A stretch of DNA of 64,000 bases, taken from positions 33,037,828-33,101,827 of the forward strand of contig CM039462.1 of the NCBI GenBank assembly GCA_022414725.1, in the 5' to 3' direction. A program made the translations under genes and the position numbers. How positions within the stretch are numbered: position 1 is the stretch's first letter; every line of letters begins with the position of its first letter. Below, one piece after another: positions 17,511 through 27,229 of the stretch. The notes under the pieces were generated by a model. It ran no database searches and had not been told where the DNA came from. It saw nothing but the letters and a program-made list of their open reading frames with translations. This stretch comes from Microglena sp. YARC. Taxonomy: Eukaryota > Chlorophyta > Chlorophyceae > Chlamydomonadales > Chlamydomonadaceae.

Positions 17511-17704
17511 GGGAGTGGGAGTGGGGGGTGGGGGGTGGGGGCATATCCTGACGACACACAGTCTCTGTATTGACAATATCGGTTACAAAAATATGGTTGA
17601 CTTGGTCAACTTTCATAATCCTTAAAATCAACTGTCCCTAGCTGTATGAGCTTCCATGCCGCACTTGATCACCATCTGCCTGCATTCGCAGCAGCTTTGG
17701 TAGC

Positions 17705-17905
17705 TCTGCATGGTCTAGTCGCCATATGACTCGACTCGACTCGACTCGACCAGGTTCCGCCGTGTGATGCGAGAGGTCGCCATGTGACTCGACTCGACTC
17801 GACCAGGTTCTGCCGTGTGATGCGAGAGGTCGCCATGTGACTCGACTCGACCAGGTTCCGCCGTGTGATGCGAGAGGTCGCCATGTGACTCGACACGACA
17901 CGACA
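17705..17905. repeat. TCGAC array, locus 6 (CCAGGTTCCGCC variant)
   Basis: Three to four ~55-bp units with pure (CTCGA)n tracts and CCAGGTTCCGCCGTGTG in place of CAGTTTCCGCCGTC, a distinct subfamily. The last copy ends with CGACACGACACGACACGAC. Confidence 0.85.
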
Positions 17906-18057
17906 CGACTCAAGTACCTCGCGGACACCTGTCTGTCTTGATCTATGTATGTATTTGCGCGAGGACGACGACGATGGACGTGCCGACATTTTGGGGGGCC
18001 TTGGGTCCCAGATGGACGGAAGGACGGACGGACGGACGATCGATAGGAGTCGACACG

Positions 18058-18309
18058 CTACCGCCGTGACATCCCCCTTGTCACACAGTCCACATGTCGA
18101 GACCGGCTACATCCACGAGACGATGAGAGCCGAGAATCCGCCCCCGCATCCGATGCGAGAAACCTCTTCTCGGGATTGGACATCACGAAGTTGTAGTAGC
18201 GCAATATCTCCGCAAAAATCTCTCGAATGTCTCGCATGGCGACGTCCACATCGTCCCGGACCAGTTTGGCGCCCCTGCAGGGAGTGTTGGTGATCAGGCA
18301 TTTGTGCAT
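18058..18309 (-). CDS. Hypothetical protein, up to 83 aa
   Basis: ATG 18309 opens a frame with a natural, helical first ~50 residues (VRDDVDVAMRDIREIFAEIL). The second half enters repeat sequence (the GAGAATCCGCCCCCGCATCC block at ~18,130), so the native C-terminus is probably lost. Family unknown. Confidence 0.4.
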   Translation of the reverse strand: MHKCLITNTPCRGAKLVRDDVDVAMRDIREIFAEILRYYNFVMSNPEKRFLASDAGADSRLSSSRGCSRSRHVDCVTRGMSRR

Positions 18310-18357
18310 GGCTCATACTATGAGCGCTATTAGCGCACGACAAATACACGTAGACTC

Positions 18358-18573
18358 TCAAGTCTCAAAAACGTAGGATGCGTACCTGAGCTCAACCTTC
18401 CCCATGCGCAGTGTCAAGTCATCCATTCGGGTAGTCAGTTTCGTGTCCATCTCGTCCATTCGGGTAGTCAGGAGCGTGCCCATCTCGTCCATTCTGGTAA
18501 TCAGCTCGCCAAGCTTGACATTTATCTCCTCATTGGTCATTGCTGAGCTTGCTGAGAGCAAAGATGCCGCCAT
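18358..18573 (-). CDS. Coiled-coil protein with TRMDEM repeats (exon 1)
   Basis: ATG 18573, followed by MTNEEINVKLGELITRMDEM and repeated LTTRMDEMDTK-like units of ~12 residues, a coiled coil. The C-terminal word KVELR followed by AG|GTACGC matches VEAR followed by AG|GTATGT in the paralogue at 3,670. This shared boundary implies splicing to an unseen second exon. An in-frame upstream extension to ~18,698 exists without an ATG. Role unknown. Confidence 0.6.
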   Translation of the reverse strand: MAASLLSASSAMTNEEINVKLGELITRMDEMGTLLTTRMDEMDTKLTTRMDDLTLRMGKVELRYASYVFET

Positions 18574-18939
18574 CTGCCCTACCTCTGAGACTGAATCAGC
18601 ACTCCCTCCAGCAGTGGCTGAAGCAACCCTCCCCCCGATCGTCTCTCTTGCTAATGGCTCCCTGGTAGTCGATGTGGAGGCGTGCAGAAGGGGGAATAGT
18701 CATGACAACGGAATATAGCTTTGCAAAGAGCAGATCACTCTCACAGTAGTGTAAACTGCAAGCAATGCGCTTATACGATTATGATACAAGATCGGTTACA
18801 AGCTTTTCAGAATCCTCAAAAGACAAGGTGTCCCACTTTCAAATATCCCTATCTGTATGGGATGCATGCCTCCCCCTCCATGCATCCAGACCCTCAACAG
18901 TACATCTCATCGTGAACGCAAGAACGAGGATCCGTGGTG

Positions 18940-19075
18940 TCTTTTGGAGACGAGGACGAGGACATGTTTCCGCCGTTTGCATGTGGAGTCTGATTGATGG
19001 ACGATGACAGTGTTCATCCCTTTGCGTGTGTTCGTACGTACGTGCGTGCGTTTGCTTGCATTCATTCATTCATTC
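18940..19075. repeat. Repeat with acidic tail-peptide block, copy 1
   Basis: The block GGAGACGAGGACGAGGACATG ... TTTGCATGTGGAGTCTGATTG recurs at 20,368-20,420 and 21,440-21,492. In all three one frame reads GDEDEDMFPxFACGV and a stop. Confidence 0.7.
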
Positions 19076-19081
19076 GATTCT

Positions 19082-20253
19082 TTACACCAACTTGTATCCT
19101 TTGAAAACCCCTCGCAAATTTTCGTTTCCGCGGCTTTTGACGCGGCTTTGCTCTAGACACCTGACGCTTAGGTGACGTTCCAGGTCCGTCTTGATCGTGC
19201 TGAGTTTCCCGTTGAAATATTCGCATGTCTTGAAGCGTTCTTTGGCCTCCTTCAGCAGAAATGCGCTGTCCGGCTGGCAGCGACGTGCTCTTCGACGAAC
19301 ATAGCCACTGCGTCGTTCGCGTTCAAGTACATCGCACTGGTCTTCTTTAACGAATCGGGCATATCGAACTTGTAAGCGTATGCAAACGCGTGTAGAAGGG
19401 TGCGTAGGAACTCCATGCGCATCGCTCCGTCTGCCTTGAATGCCTCTACAAGCCCTGCGTCTCGTGGGAAGAGGAATTTGGCGGCGTCCGCCTCATCCGC
19501 GTCCACAAACCTACTGATGTAGTCGCCCAATGCTATCTCCATGACTTCGAATAAGTTTGTCCTCCCGTTATAGGCGGACGCGTTGGCTCCGGCGTGTATG
19601 TGAAAGAGCTCTTGTCCGCTGTCTCCGCACAGCTGTCTAGCAAATGTGTGGATGAGTTTGTATATATCGGGGTGCATCGTGTCCCAGTATTTCCGCACGC
19701 GGTCTGCTGATTCCGCGCACACTGCGACATTGTAATCGAATCCCACGGACATGGAGACCATGTCCTCCGGATGCCCTTGACGGAAGACGCCGTTTTTGAG
19801 GTCCCACACGCCGTTGTTGAACCCTACGAGGTTTGGGTCGGCGTCGAGTTTCTTCATGAAGTCCGGGTCGTAAAAGTACTCTAGCATCTCTTTCAGGACG
19901 TTGTTCTTGAAGGTCGCGTCCTGGAGGCGCTCGGTGATGTTCGCTAGCCGTTCGGCGGTTTCGTTCTTTGTTCTCATACTTAGCAGGTTGCTCTGCATAT
20001 CGTAAGCTCTCTCCTTGTGCAGAGCGGTCATGAAGTGATCTCGAACAACGGTGGACAGCTCGTGCTTGACTTGGAACTTGGCGACCGTCTTCCATCGCCC
20101 GTCGAATACGTACCATAATAGCTTTCCGTTCGTGCTCCTCGCGGCGGCAGCGATGCGGTTTCCAAGTATTCGTTTCGCGATGCGCGCGATCTCGTTATGG
20201 CTCCCGTTGCACGCGCGGACGTCGTCCTCCTCCTCCTCAATGTGTAGGAACAT
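19082..20253 (-). pseudogene. D5-like primase-helicase, N-truncated, ATPase core deleted
   Basis: From ATG 20253 the frame matches the D5 N-terminal linker and SF3 entry (WKTVAKFQVKHELSTVV; LVGFNNGVWDLKNGVFR; GHPEDMVSMSVGFDY). The Walker A region reads NGRTNLFE: the nucleotide-binding Lys is Arg and two extra residues precede it. GDY is joined directly to SRFVDADEADAAKF, skipping the ~85-90 residues that normally carry Walker B, the GGD loop and the NxLP sensor. The frame then shifts at ~19,290; the natural C-terminus (FLLKEAKERFKTCEYF ... GYKLV) ends at 19,082. The primase domain is absent. D5 unwinds and primes viral DNA; this copy cannot hydrolyse ATP normally. Confidence 0.85.
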
Positions 20254-20338
20254 TAATAACAACTTTGTGGCTGTGAAGATGATAATGATGTTTGTTAAAT
20301 GGTTGCAACAGTTGTTTACACCACTTTCCGAGACGATG

Positions 20339-20416
20339 AGTGACGCGCAAGCCGCCGCGGTGTCTTTTGGAGACGAGGACGAGGACATGTTTCCGCGGTT
20401 TGCATGTGGAGTCTGA
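20339..20416 (+). CDS. Short acidic peptide ending GDEDEDMFPxFACGV
   Basis: ATG 20339 encodes 25 residues ending in the repeated acidic tail. Similar tails occur at 18,950-18,995 and 21,414-21,489 with a different N-terminus each time. Such a small frame may be a microprotein, an exon or a by-product of repeat spread. Confidence 0.25.
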   Translation, partial: SDAQAAAVSFGDEDEDMFPRFACGV

Positions 20417-20429
20417 TTGATGGATATGA

Positions 20430-20665
20430 TCCGCCACCGCATCCGTGTATTAGTCATGAATGGACGGACTGACTGACGTGTGGATGCGACAGTTTTCCGC
20501 CGTTTGCTTGTGTCCTCCGATACATTCGACAGTGTTCCGCATCTTGCGTGTGTCCTCCTCCGATGGACTGACAAGTCAGATCATAGGACACGTGTTTCCG
20601 CGAGTCCGCAGATGAATTCCCCTGCCCAACTCCGTGGGTCCCGCGATTCATCTTTCCCGATAATA
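20430..20665. repeat. Dispersed element fragment plus hairpin-module scrap
   Basis: Bases 20,430-20,520 match the 12.2-kb element, and 20,590-20,650 match the two-hairpin module (GCGAGTCCGCAGATGAATTCC, CCCAACTCCGTGGG). The region lies between the divergent D5 remnant and LRAT 2, so promoters would be expected here. Confidence 0.65.
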
Positions 20666-20725
20666 AAACAACAAAAGAAGCACTATGCGTTCATTTTTAC
20701 TCCAACAACAAATGTCCCTAGCTGT

Positions 20726-21358
20726 ATGGCTGAGCGCACTGACAGTCCAACGTTAAAGCGGATAATGCTACTCAAGCCACACGATGAATCAGTAGACGCA
20801 TTCGCTCTCATTGAGGGGGCGATGAACGCCATGGACATGAAGAGCATGCTCCCTTCTTTAGCGCACCCTGTGGAAATAGCTGAAGTGGACAAGGAGCTGA
20901 ATCGAGGCGACCAGATCCTTGTGCGGACGGCGGGTAGAAAGGAGGTTTTCCACCATGGAGTATTCATCGGTCGCCTCCCTGGAGTGCTGGAGGACAAGAA
21001 CCTTGTGGTCGACTTCTGGGGTCCACCGAAGGAAGGCAAGCATGGTGCCCGAATCCGGCTCCGGACTTTGACCGAATTTATAACCATGCCCCGCCAGCGT
21101 GCTGCACAGCTTGCTGTTATGCGCTGGAAGAGAGACACACAAGACCTTCGGGAATTTACGGCAACACTTGCATTGACACTTCACAAGGATCTGAAGGACT
21201 GCTCAGGTCTCTACCACTTACTGAACAGCAACTGCAGCCACTTCGCGACTTGGTGCCGCACACTCAGGTTGGAGGTTGTTCATTTGACAAAGATAAGCAT
21301 GATGACAGAGAGTTTACCCAACCCGAAGTTGCAAATATCCAAAGCATTGTTTTTGTAG
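20726..21358 (+). CDS. LRAT-fold (H-box/NC) protein 2
   Basis: ATG 20726 gives a 210-residue protein; the frame extends upstream only through repeat sequence. It has the H-box FHHGVFIGRL (~residue 75) and the Asn-Cys box NSNCSHFATWC (~residue 172), the same pair as LRAT 1. Loop lengths differ (LPGVLEDKNLVVDFWGPPKE insertion), so it is a diverged paralogue. The catalytic His and Cys are kept. The 14 bases before the ATG (TCCCTAGCTGT) also occur before an ATG at 17,644. Confidence 0.85.
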   Translation: MAERTDSPTLKRIMLLKPHDESVDAFALIEGAMNAMDMKSMLPSLAHPVEIAEVDKELNRGDQILVRTAGRKEVFHHGVFIGRLPGVLEDKNLVVDFWGPPKEGKHGARIRLRTLTEFITMPRQRAAQLAVMRWKRDTQDLREFTATLALTLHKDLKDCSGLYHLLNSNCSHFATWCRTLRLEVVHLTKISMMTESLPNPKLQISKALFL

Positions 21359-21413
21359 CAATAAGCGGCCCATTTTAACCGTTGAATTTAAGCTCCTCCT
21401 GCTGAAGCACCCA

Positions 21414-21489
21414 CAGGATGGCTGAGATCACATTCGGGTATGGAGACGAGGACGAGGACATGTTTCCGCCGTTTGCATGTGGAGTCTGA
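21414..21489 (+). CDS. Short peptide with acidic tail, copy 3
   Basis: An ATG at ~21,419 opens a frame of about 22 residues ending in the GDEDEDMFPPFACGV-type tail and a TGA. See the copies at 18.95 and 20.34 kb. Confidence 0.2.
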
Positions 21490-22075
21490 TTGATGGATAT
21501 GATCCGCCACCGCATCCGTGTATTAGTCATGAATGGACGGACTGACGGACTGTGTGGATGCGACAGTTTCCCGCCGTTTGCTTGTGTCCTCCGATCTCGC
21601 TTCTTCCAAGCTTGATGTGAACTGTGGGCTCCCCTCCGGTCGCCCACCCGCTCGGTTCCTCGCGGACCCTTTTGTGGGGGCTCCCCTCCGGTCACCCCCA
21701 GTCGCTCCGCTGTGGGGAGGTGAAAGGGGCTCCGCCGCTTGTTATATGTTAATGTGAGACGGTTCATCCAAGTGTTGTTTGTTATCTTTGCCTCGACTCG
21801 CCTCGACACAGTTTCCGCCGTCATGTGATACGAGAGGTCGCCATGTGATGTGACTCGCCTCGACACAGTTTCCGCCGTGATACGAGAGGTCGCCATGTGA
21901 TGTGATGTGATGTGATGTGATGTGACTCGCCTCGACACAGTTTCCGCCGTGATACGAGAGGTCGCCATGTGATGTGACTCGACTCGACACAGTTTCCGCC
22001 GTCATGTAATGCGAGAGGTCGGTCGCCATGTGATGTGCCTCGACTCGACTCGACAGATGCCGCCGTCCTTGATGA
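21490..22075. repeat. Dispersed element full copy B and TCGAC array, locus 7
   Basis: Bases 21,490-21,790 closely match 12,160-12,460. Five TCGAC-type units then follow to ~22,060, with a (GTGAT)n expansion at 21,898-21,925 and GACTCGCCTCGACACAG variants. The block ends in (ATC)n at 22,080-22,100. Confidence 0.85.
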
Positions 22076-22097
22076 GAGATCATCATCATCATCATCA

Positions 22098-22475
22098 TCA
22101 TAAAGTGTCTGCTTGAGACAAGCTTGAGCGTGAGGCATGACAAATCTTACTTGACCTCTCTATAAAACTTCTAAACCATAATTTAATCTCACCCGCATTT
22201 TTCTCGTCCTTATTCCGCTGCCTCCACTTCCTTGAGTTCTCCTCAAGCACCTCCCTGACCTCCTCACTGTACCTTGATACATTCGGGTCGAACTTCATGA
22301 TCTCACGCATCGCCTTCATGACCATTCCCGCCTCTTCCTGTAATTTACCCCCCAGTATCATCTTCACTCTCTCTTCCATCTCGAAGTATCGCTTCTTTGA
22401 CAACGTTGAAATCCCCTTGTCTCCATTTTGGTTTGTTGGCGTGACGAACTTCGTGACCTTCCTCGACGAGTTCAT
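22098..22475 (-). CDS. Hypothetical charged helical protein, 125 aa
   Basis: ATG 22475, intact frame. It is Lys/Glu/Arg-rich and mostly helical (LSKKRYFEMEERVKMILGGK; YSEEVREVLEENSRKW). The last ~12 codons may come from the neighbouring repeat (CTGCTTGAGACAAGC). Family unknown. Confidence 0.55.
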   Translation of the reverse strand: MNSSRKVTKFVTPTNQNGDKGISTLSKKRYFEMEERVKMILGGKLQEEAGMVMKAMREIMKFDPNVSRYSEEVREVLEENSRKWRQRNKDEKNAGEIKLWFRSFIERSSKICHASRSSLSQADTL

Positions 22476-22555
22476 TGTGTGCGATCTTTTTTGTCTTTTT
22501 TGTTCAGTTGTTTGTGTTTACAATTGTAATAACGGTCACTATCAGTTATGCTCCC

Positions 22556-22918
22556 TTAAACCTTCAAAATCGTAGAAACAAATAAATAACCCAACCAACA
22601 TGCCATGCCATGTCTCGGTGATCGTCTGAAGAAGTCTTGGTCAGCCATTGGATATGATTCCGTCCACTCATCATCCTGTAAGACCTCCCTATATCCGTCC
22701 CCCCATCTCAAAACCCTAACTGGATGTCGAGCGGCACGTGTGTCAGCAGCGCCCCCCGCATCCTTACATGACACACGACATTCGACCGTGTTCCGCCGTT
22801 TGCGTGAGAATGAGTGAGAATGAGTGAGAATGAGTGAGTGAGTGAGTGGTTGGTGGGTTATGGTTATCATCATGATCTCGACAGCAGCCTCCGCGACGCG
22901 TGTGTGAGGATGCGGCAT
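22556..22918 (-). CDS. Uncertain ORF, 120 aa
   Basis: The frame is open from ATG 22918. The first ~45 residues come from GAGTGA-type simple repeats and are probably not coding. The last ~60 (VRVLRWGDGYREVLQDDEWT onwards) look more natural and may be a gene 3' end. Confidence 0.25.
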   Translation of the reverse strand: MPHPHTRVAEAAVEIMMITITHQPLTHSLILTHSHSFSRKRRNTVECRVSCKDAGGAADTRAARHPVRVLRWGDGYREVLQDDEWTESYPMADQDFFRRSPRHGMACWLGYLFVSTILKV

Positions 22919-22949
22919 GTGTCGTGATAAAGTGCGTTATCCTATCTAT

Positions 22950-23334
22950 CTATCTATCTTTGTCTACAGATACAAAGTTGTCGTCTACCGTGATGTAGTG
23001 TTTGGCTGTCTTCACAATATTTCGTGCACCTGCGCGCGTGCTGCTGTACTGTCTTGATTTCCCCGAATCGTTTATCATATGTATGTTTGCTTCTTTCGCA
23101 CGCCCTGAACATGATGTCTTTGACGGCATTCTTGTCATTGGTCCAAACGTCTCCATGTTTTACCAAGACGACCCCGTTGGACTTGACAAGCTTCCCTTCC
23201 AAATCCTTGAGCAGTATCTTTGCTGCAACGTCGTCTCCTACCACGTACCGAGGCGCACGTACGTGTGATCCCATCATGCACGCAGACGGCGTGACGATAT
23301 CGATATCGATAGTTGTCATGTCCTTTATTCTCAT
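22950..23334 (-). pseudogene. Second TV-pol/SF3 gene fragment (frameshifted)
   Basis: Homologous to the middle of the 24.9-27.1 kb gene: IKDMTTIDIDIVTPSACM, GDDVAAKILLKDLEG, GDVWTNDKNAV, then in another frame NIVKTAKHYITVDDNFV. It has at least one base shift (~23,150) and both ends are missing. Nearly identical to 3,190-3,420 over their overlap. Confidence 0.75.
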
Positions 23335-23339
23335 TCAGA

Positions 23340-23675
23340 TTTGTTGATAGAAGTGAATGCCCCCAGTAGTTATACTCCGTTTGGGGCTTCGACCCCCCCC
23401 GCCATGGCGTGTGGGGGGTGTGAGGATCCCCACGTGTCCTCTTGAGGAGGGGGGGTGGGTGGCAATGGAACGACAAGACATAATCCCCCGCCGTGCGTGT
23501 GTGCGGGGGTATGGGTGGAACGCCCTCCCGGTCGATTTTTCCAGGTTTGCGAAACATTGTCTGGAGCTGAATTGTGATTCCTCGGTGCTGATATGTCAGG
23601 CTAGTGAGTCGTTCCGGAGGCTCTAACTTCTGAGTATAAATTTTAAAAAATCCGCCGGGAGGAAGGAACTCCCAT
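23340..23675. mobile_element. Diverged MITE of the 8.3/10.1-kb superfamily
   Basis: Bases 23,508-23,675 have inverted ends GGAACGCCCTCCCGGTCGAT and ATCCGCCGGGAGGAAGGAAC and a middle resembling the 166-bp family (GAATTGTGATTCCTCGGTGC). Left of it is a GC-rich repeat with CCCCCCCGCC runs. No gene. Confidence 0.6.
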
Positions 23676-24868
23676 TCTGTGTAAAAATGTAATTTGTGTA
23701 GTTTTTTTAGCAAACCTCTTTCCTGACCATATCTATGTTTAACCATAGATCGTTTACCAGATAATTACTTATTCCACAAAACTACATTATTACATTATTA
23801 CATTATCGTAATCTCCCCCTTTCATAAGACCAAAAGACATGTTCGTCTAGCATGAGTCTTCTTGAAGTCGCCTTGAAATGTCACGTGTGAGAGAGTATGA
23901 TGATTTACAACGAACTAACGATTACAATGATGATGCGGTCTGTGTAAAAATGTAATTTGTGAAGTTTTTTTTAGCAAACCTCTTTCCTGACCATATCTAT
24001 GTTTAACCATAGATCGTTTACCAGATAATTACTTATTCCACAAAACTACATTATTACATTATTACATTATCGTAATCTCCCCCTTTCATAAGACCAAAAG
24101 ACATGTTCGTCTAGCATGAGTCTTCTTGAAGTCGCCTTGAAATGTCACGTGTGAGAGAGTATGATGATTTACAACGAACTAACGATTACAATGATGATGC
24201 GGGTCTGTGTAAAAATGTAATTTGTGTAGTTTTTTTAGCAAACCTCTTTCCTGACCATATCTATGTTTAACCATAGATCGTTTACCAGATAATTACTTAT
24301 TCCACAAAACTACATTATTACATTATTACATTATCGTAATCTCCCCCTTTCATAAGACCAAAAGACATGTTCGTCTAGCATGAGTCTTCTTGAAGTCGCC
24401 TTGAAATGTCACGTGTGAGAGAGTATGATGATTTACAACGAACTAACGATTACAATGATGATGCGGTCTGTGTAAAAATGTAATTTGTGTAGTTTTTTTA
24501 GCAAACCTCTTTCCTGACCATATCTATGTTTAACCATAGATCGTTTACCAGATAATTACTTATTCCACAAAACTACATTATTACATTATTACATTATCGT
24601 AATCTCCCCCTTTCATAAGACCAAAAGACATGTTCGTCTAGCATGAGTCTTCTTGAAGTCGCCTTGAAATGTCACGTGTGAGAGAGTATGATGATTTACA
24701 ACGAACTAACGATTACAATGATGATGCGGTCTGTGTAAAAATGTAATTTGTGTAGTTTTTTTAGCAAACCTCTTTCCTGACCATATCTATGTTTAACCAT
24801 AGATCGTTTACCAGATAATTACTTATTCCACAAAACTACATTATTACATTATTACATTATCGTAATCT
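23676..24868. repeat. 263-bp tandem array, 4.5 units
   Basis: Units start at 23,676, 23,939, 24,204, 24,467 and 24,730 (periods 263, 265, 263, 263) with near-perfect identity. Each carries ATCTATG-TTTAAC-CATAGAT (7-bp-stem hairpin) and (ATTAC)n. The last unit breaks off at 24,868 inside the 3' end of the replication gene. No coding capacity. Confidence 0.95.
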
Positions 24869-27131
24869 GCTGGTTCTGAAAAGACGATCTTCCTCAGCAC
24901 CAACCCACGCTGCGTTCGATCAGGTACAGCCCCCATTTTCTCCAACCTTCCCCTCAATCCGCGTTTGTTCATCTTGTTATCCTTTGCAAACTCGTTGACA
25001 TCAGCCACCGCCACGACGTCTGTCAGGTTCGTAGTCATCCTGAAGTGCGCATTGATCAGCGAGAGCTCGTCCCCCTCATCCATCCTGAGAGCTTCTCTGT
25101 GTCCCGACGGACGACATCTGATATCTTGAGTGGCTGCTCTTGATCGAAGGCATCTATCACGAGCCATATGAACGCATCCCTCACGTCCTCCCGTGCGCAG
25201 AATCCGTCCTTGAGCGAGGGGTCAGCAGGCCTGAAGAACTTCAACCACTTTGCCTCATCTACGTCCTTAGGATTGACGAACTTGTGCGGGAACTCTATAA
25301 CAACCACCGTGTCCAGAGCATCCACTGCTGAAATCTCTGGGAGGTCATTCAAGTTCATGAATAATCGTGAAGCGCTTTTGAGCGCCTTCTCGTTCTCGTA
25401 CAACTGGCGTGCCTTCAGGACGTCTCCTCCAGATTGAAATTTCTTGATGAGCCCCGTCCAGCTTGATGTGCTTGTTCCCAGGGTCCACCTTGATTTCATT
25501 GGTGTACGTCTGCCTCGTGAACTCACACTCGATCATCCAACCCTGCGACTTGACGTCGTTCGTAAAGTTGTTGAGCATGAGGACGCTTGAATCGATCGTG
25601 TTGACATACTGACCCCAGGCCCTCTCATTCAGCGCCTGCAACAGGCCCTTTCCCGAGTTGCGCTCCCCGATTAGCATCCCCCACTGTTTATCTCCGTGTT
25701 TCCCTGCCATAGAGCGGGCGATCATCTGAAGGTAGGTATTGACCCTCCCCTCTTCCCCAGAGTCGATACGAGTACCTTCTCCTTGACGTGTTCCAATAAT
25801 TCGTCAGTCGGCCTCTCGCTGGGAAAGTCCCTGTCGATGACAATGACGGGCATTACCTCCGGCCTCTCCGAGAAGGGGGCGAATGACTTGTCCGGAACCT
25901 GAAAACTCCGTTTCGGAAGCATAGGACTCCCAGGTTTGACTCCCATATCTTCTTTACAAAGTTGTCGTCGACCGGGATGTAATGCTTGGCCGTCTTCACA
26001 ATGTTGATAGCCTTTGTGTACAGGCAGCTGTACTTCCTTGAAATCCCAGATTCGTCGACAAACTTAATGTTCGCCCTTTGACACGCCGTGAAACATGAAG
26101 GATTCGACGACATCCTTGTCATTGGTCCAAACGTCTCCATGTTTTCCAAAGACGACCCCTTTGGATTTGACCAGCTTCCCCCCCAAATCCTTGAGCAGTA
26201 TCTTTGCTGCAACGTCGTCTCCTCCTGCGTACCTAGGTGCATGTACGGGTTGCGCCCATGTACGCAGATGCCGGTACGTCCAGCATATCAATCGTCATGT
26301 CCTTAATCTTGATTTGAAGCCTGTACCCCGTCCTGTCCCACACGTAATCTGACGCCTCATCGAGCATCTCCTGCGTGACCCCTCCATCCTTGGAGTCTGC
26401 AAACTCCTTTTTCTTCTCGACCATTGCTCCGTCAAATACCAGCACACCGACTTTGAATGATTTTTTTGTCTAGGTATTCTAGCATCGCCATGAGGCATTC
26501 GTTTTCCAAATCGCATAGCATGAGATTCACAGCCGATGCATATGTGTTCCTGTCCTTGCGCGCGATATCTATGTAAAACTCGTCCGCGCCTCCCGGAGCC
26601 ATGATCTCATCCCTGGCCTGATTCATCTCATTCTGAAAGTCGCGCAGCCATACTGAATCCTGATGCTTGTATACGGCAGTCTTGCTTCCATTCATGACGG
26701 ATAGAACAGCCGTCTTCCCCAGCGCCGCGTCCGCATCGATGTCGCCTAGGACCTCCGTCCGGTTCCCACAGTACTGATCGAGGAGTGGACATGCCACCCC
26801 CCGTTTCCTGCAGCGTTGCGAGAATAGCGTGGGGTGACAGTTGACAAAATCGAGGTCGACATAAAACGGGTGCGCCACCCGCGTTCCTGACCTCCCGCAT
26901 GACACACTGCATAGAAAGCCCCGCGTTTCGCAAACAGCCTCCCCTTCCGTGTTTATTCTTTGCGTATTCCACGTGTACCGAGTCTCCGTCCGCTGCAGCA
27001 AAGTATCGTTGGATGGTGTCTAGCGATTTCGACTTGTCCTTATCCGGGCGGAAGTCCCACGACTCCCAGTGCTCCATGACATGTTCTAGTGCGCCGCGCG
27101 AAAAGCGTTCCGTGAGACTGCAAGCTATCAT
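24868..27131 (-). pseudogene. TV-pol-like palm plus SF3 helicase replication protein, multiply frameshifted
   Basis: Seen along the minus strand from ATG 27131 across at least seven base shifts. The N-terminal domain has FYVDLDFVNCHPTLFSQ (polymerase-A-like motif A of the TV-pol family) and, after an A7-run shift at ~26,465, LVFDGAMV (motif C-like). A middle domain follows (GDDVAAKILLKDL, KHYIPVDDNFVKK). The SF3 helicase comes next: Walker A GERNSGKGLL (intact Lys), QSGGDVLKARQLYENE, and NDLPEISAVDAL with FPHKFV. The C-terminus (NKMNKRGLRGRLEKMG) looks like a winged-helix tail. The last codons are replaced by the 263-bp array. Such polymerase-helicase fusions occur in virophage- and giant-virus-related elements. 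Family call strong, integrity lost. Confidence 0.8.
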
Positions 27132-27229
27132 CTTCACTCGATTATCGATGCTGCTGCTTTTTGGATTTTCAATACTTTTTCATAACAAACGGATGAATTG
27201 GAATGTTTTCCCCCCTCCGTTTACACTCG

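Noticed and set aside
23676..24868. CRISPR-like array
   Set aside because: Units are 263 bp and identical throughout; there is no short-repeat/unique-spacer alternation.
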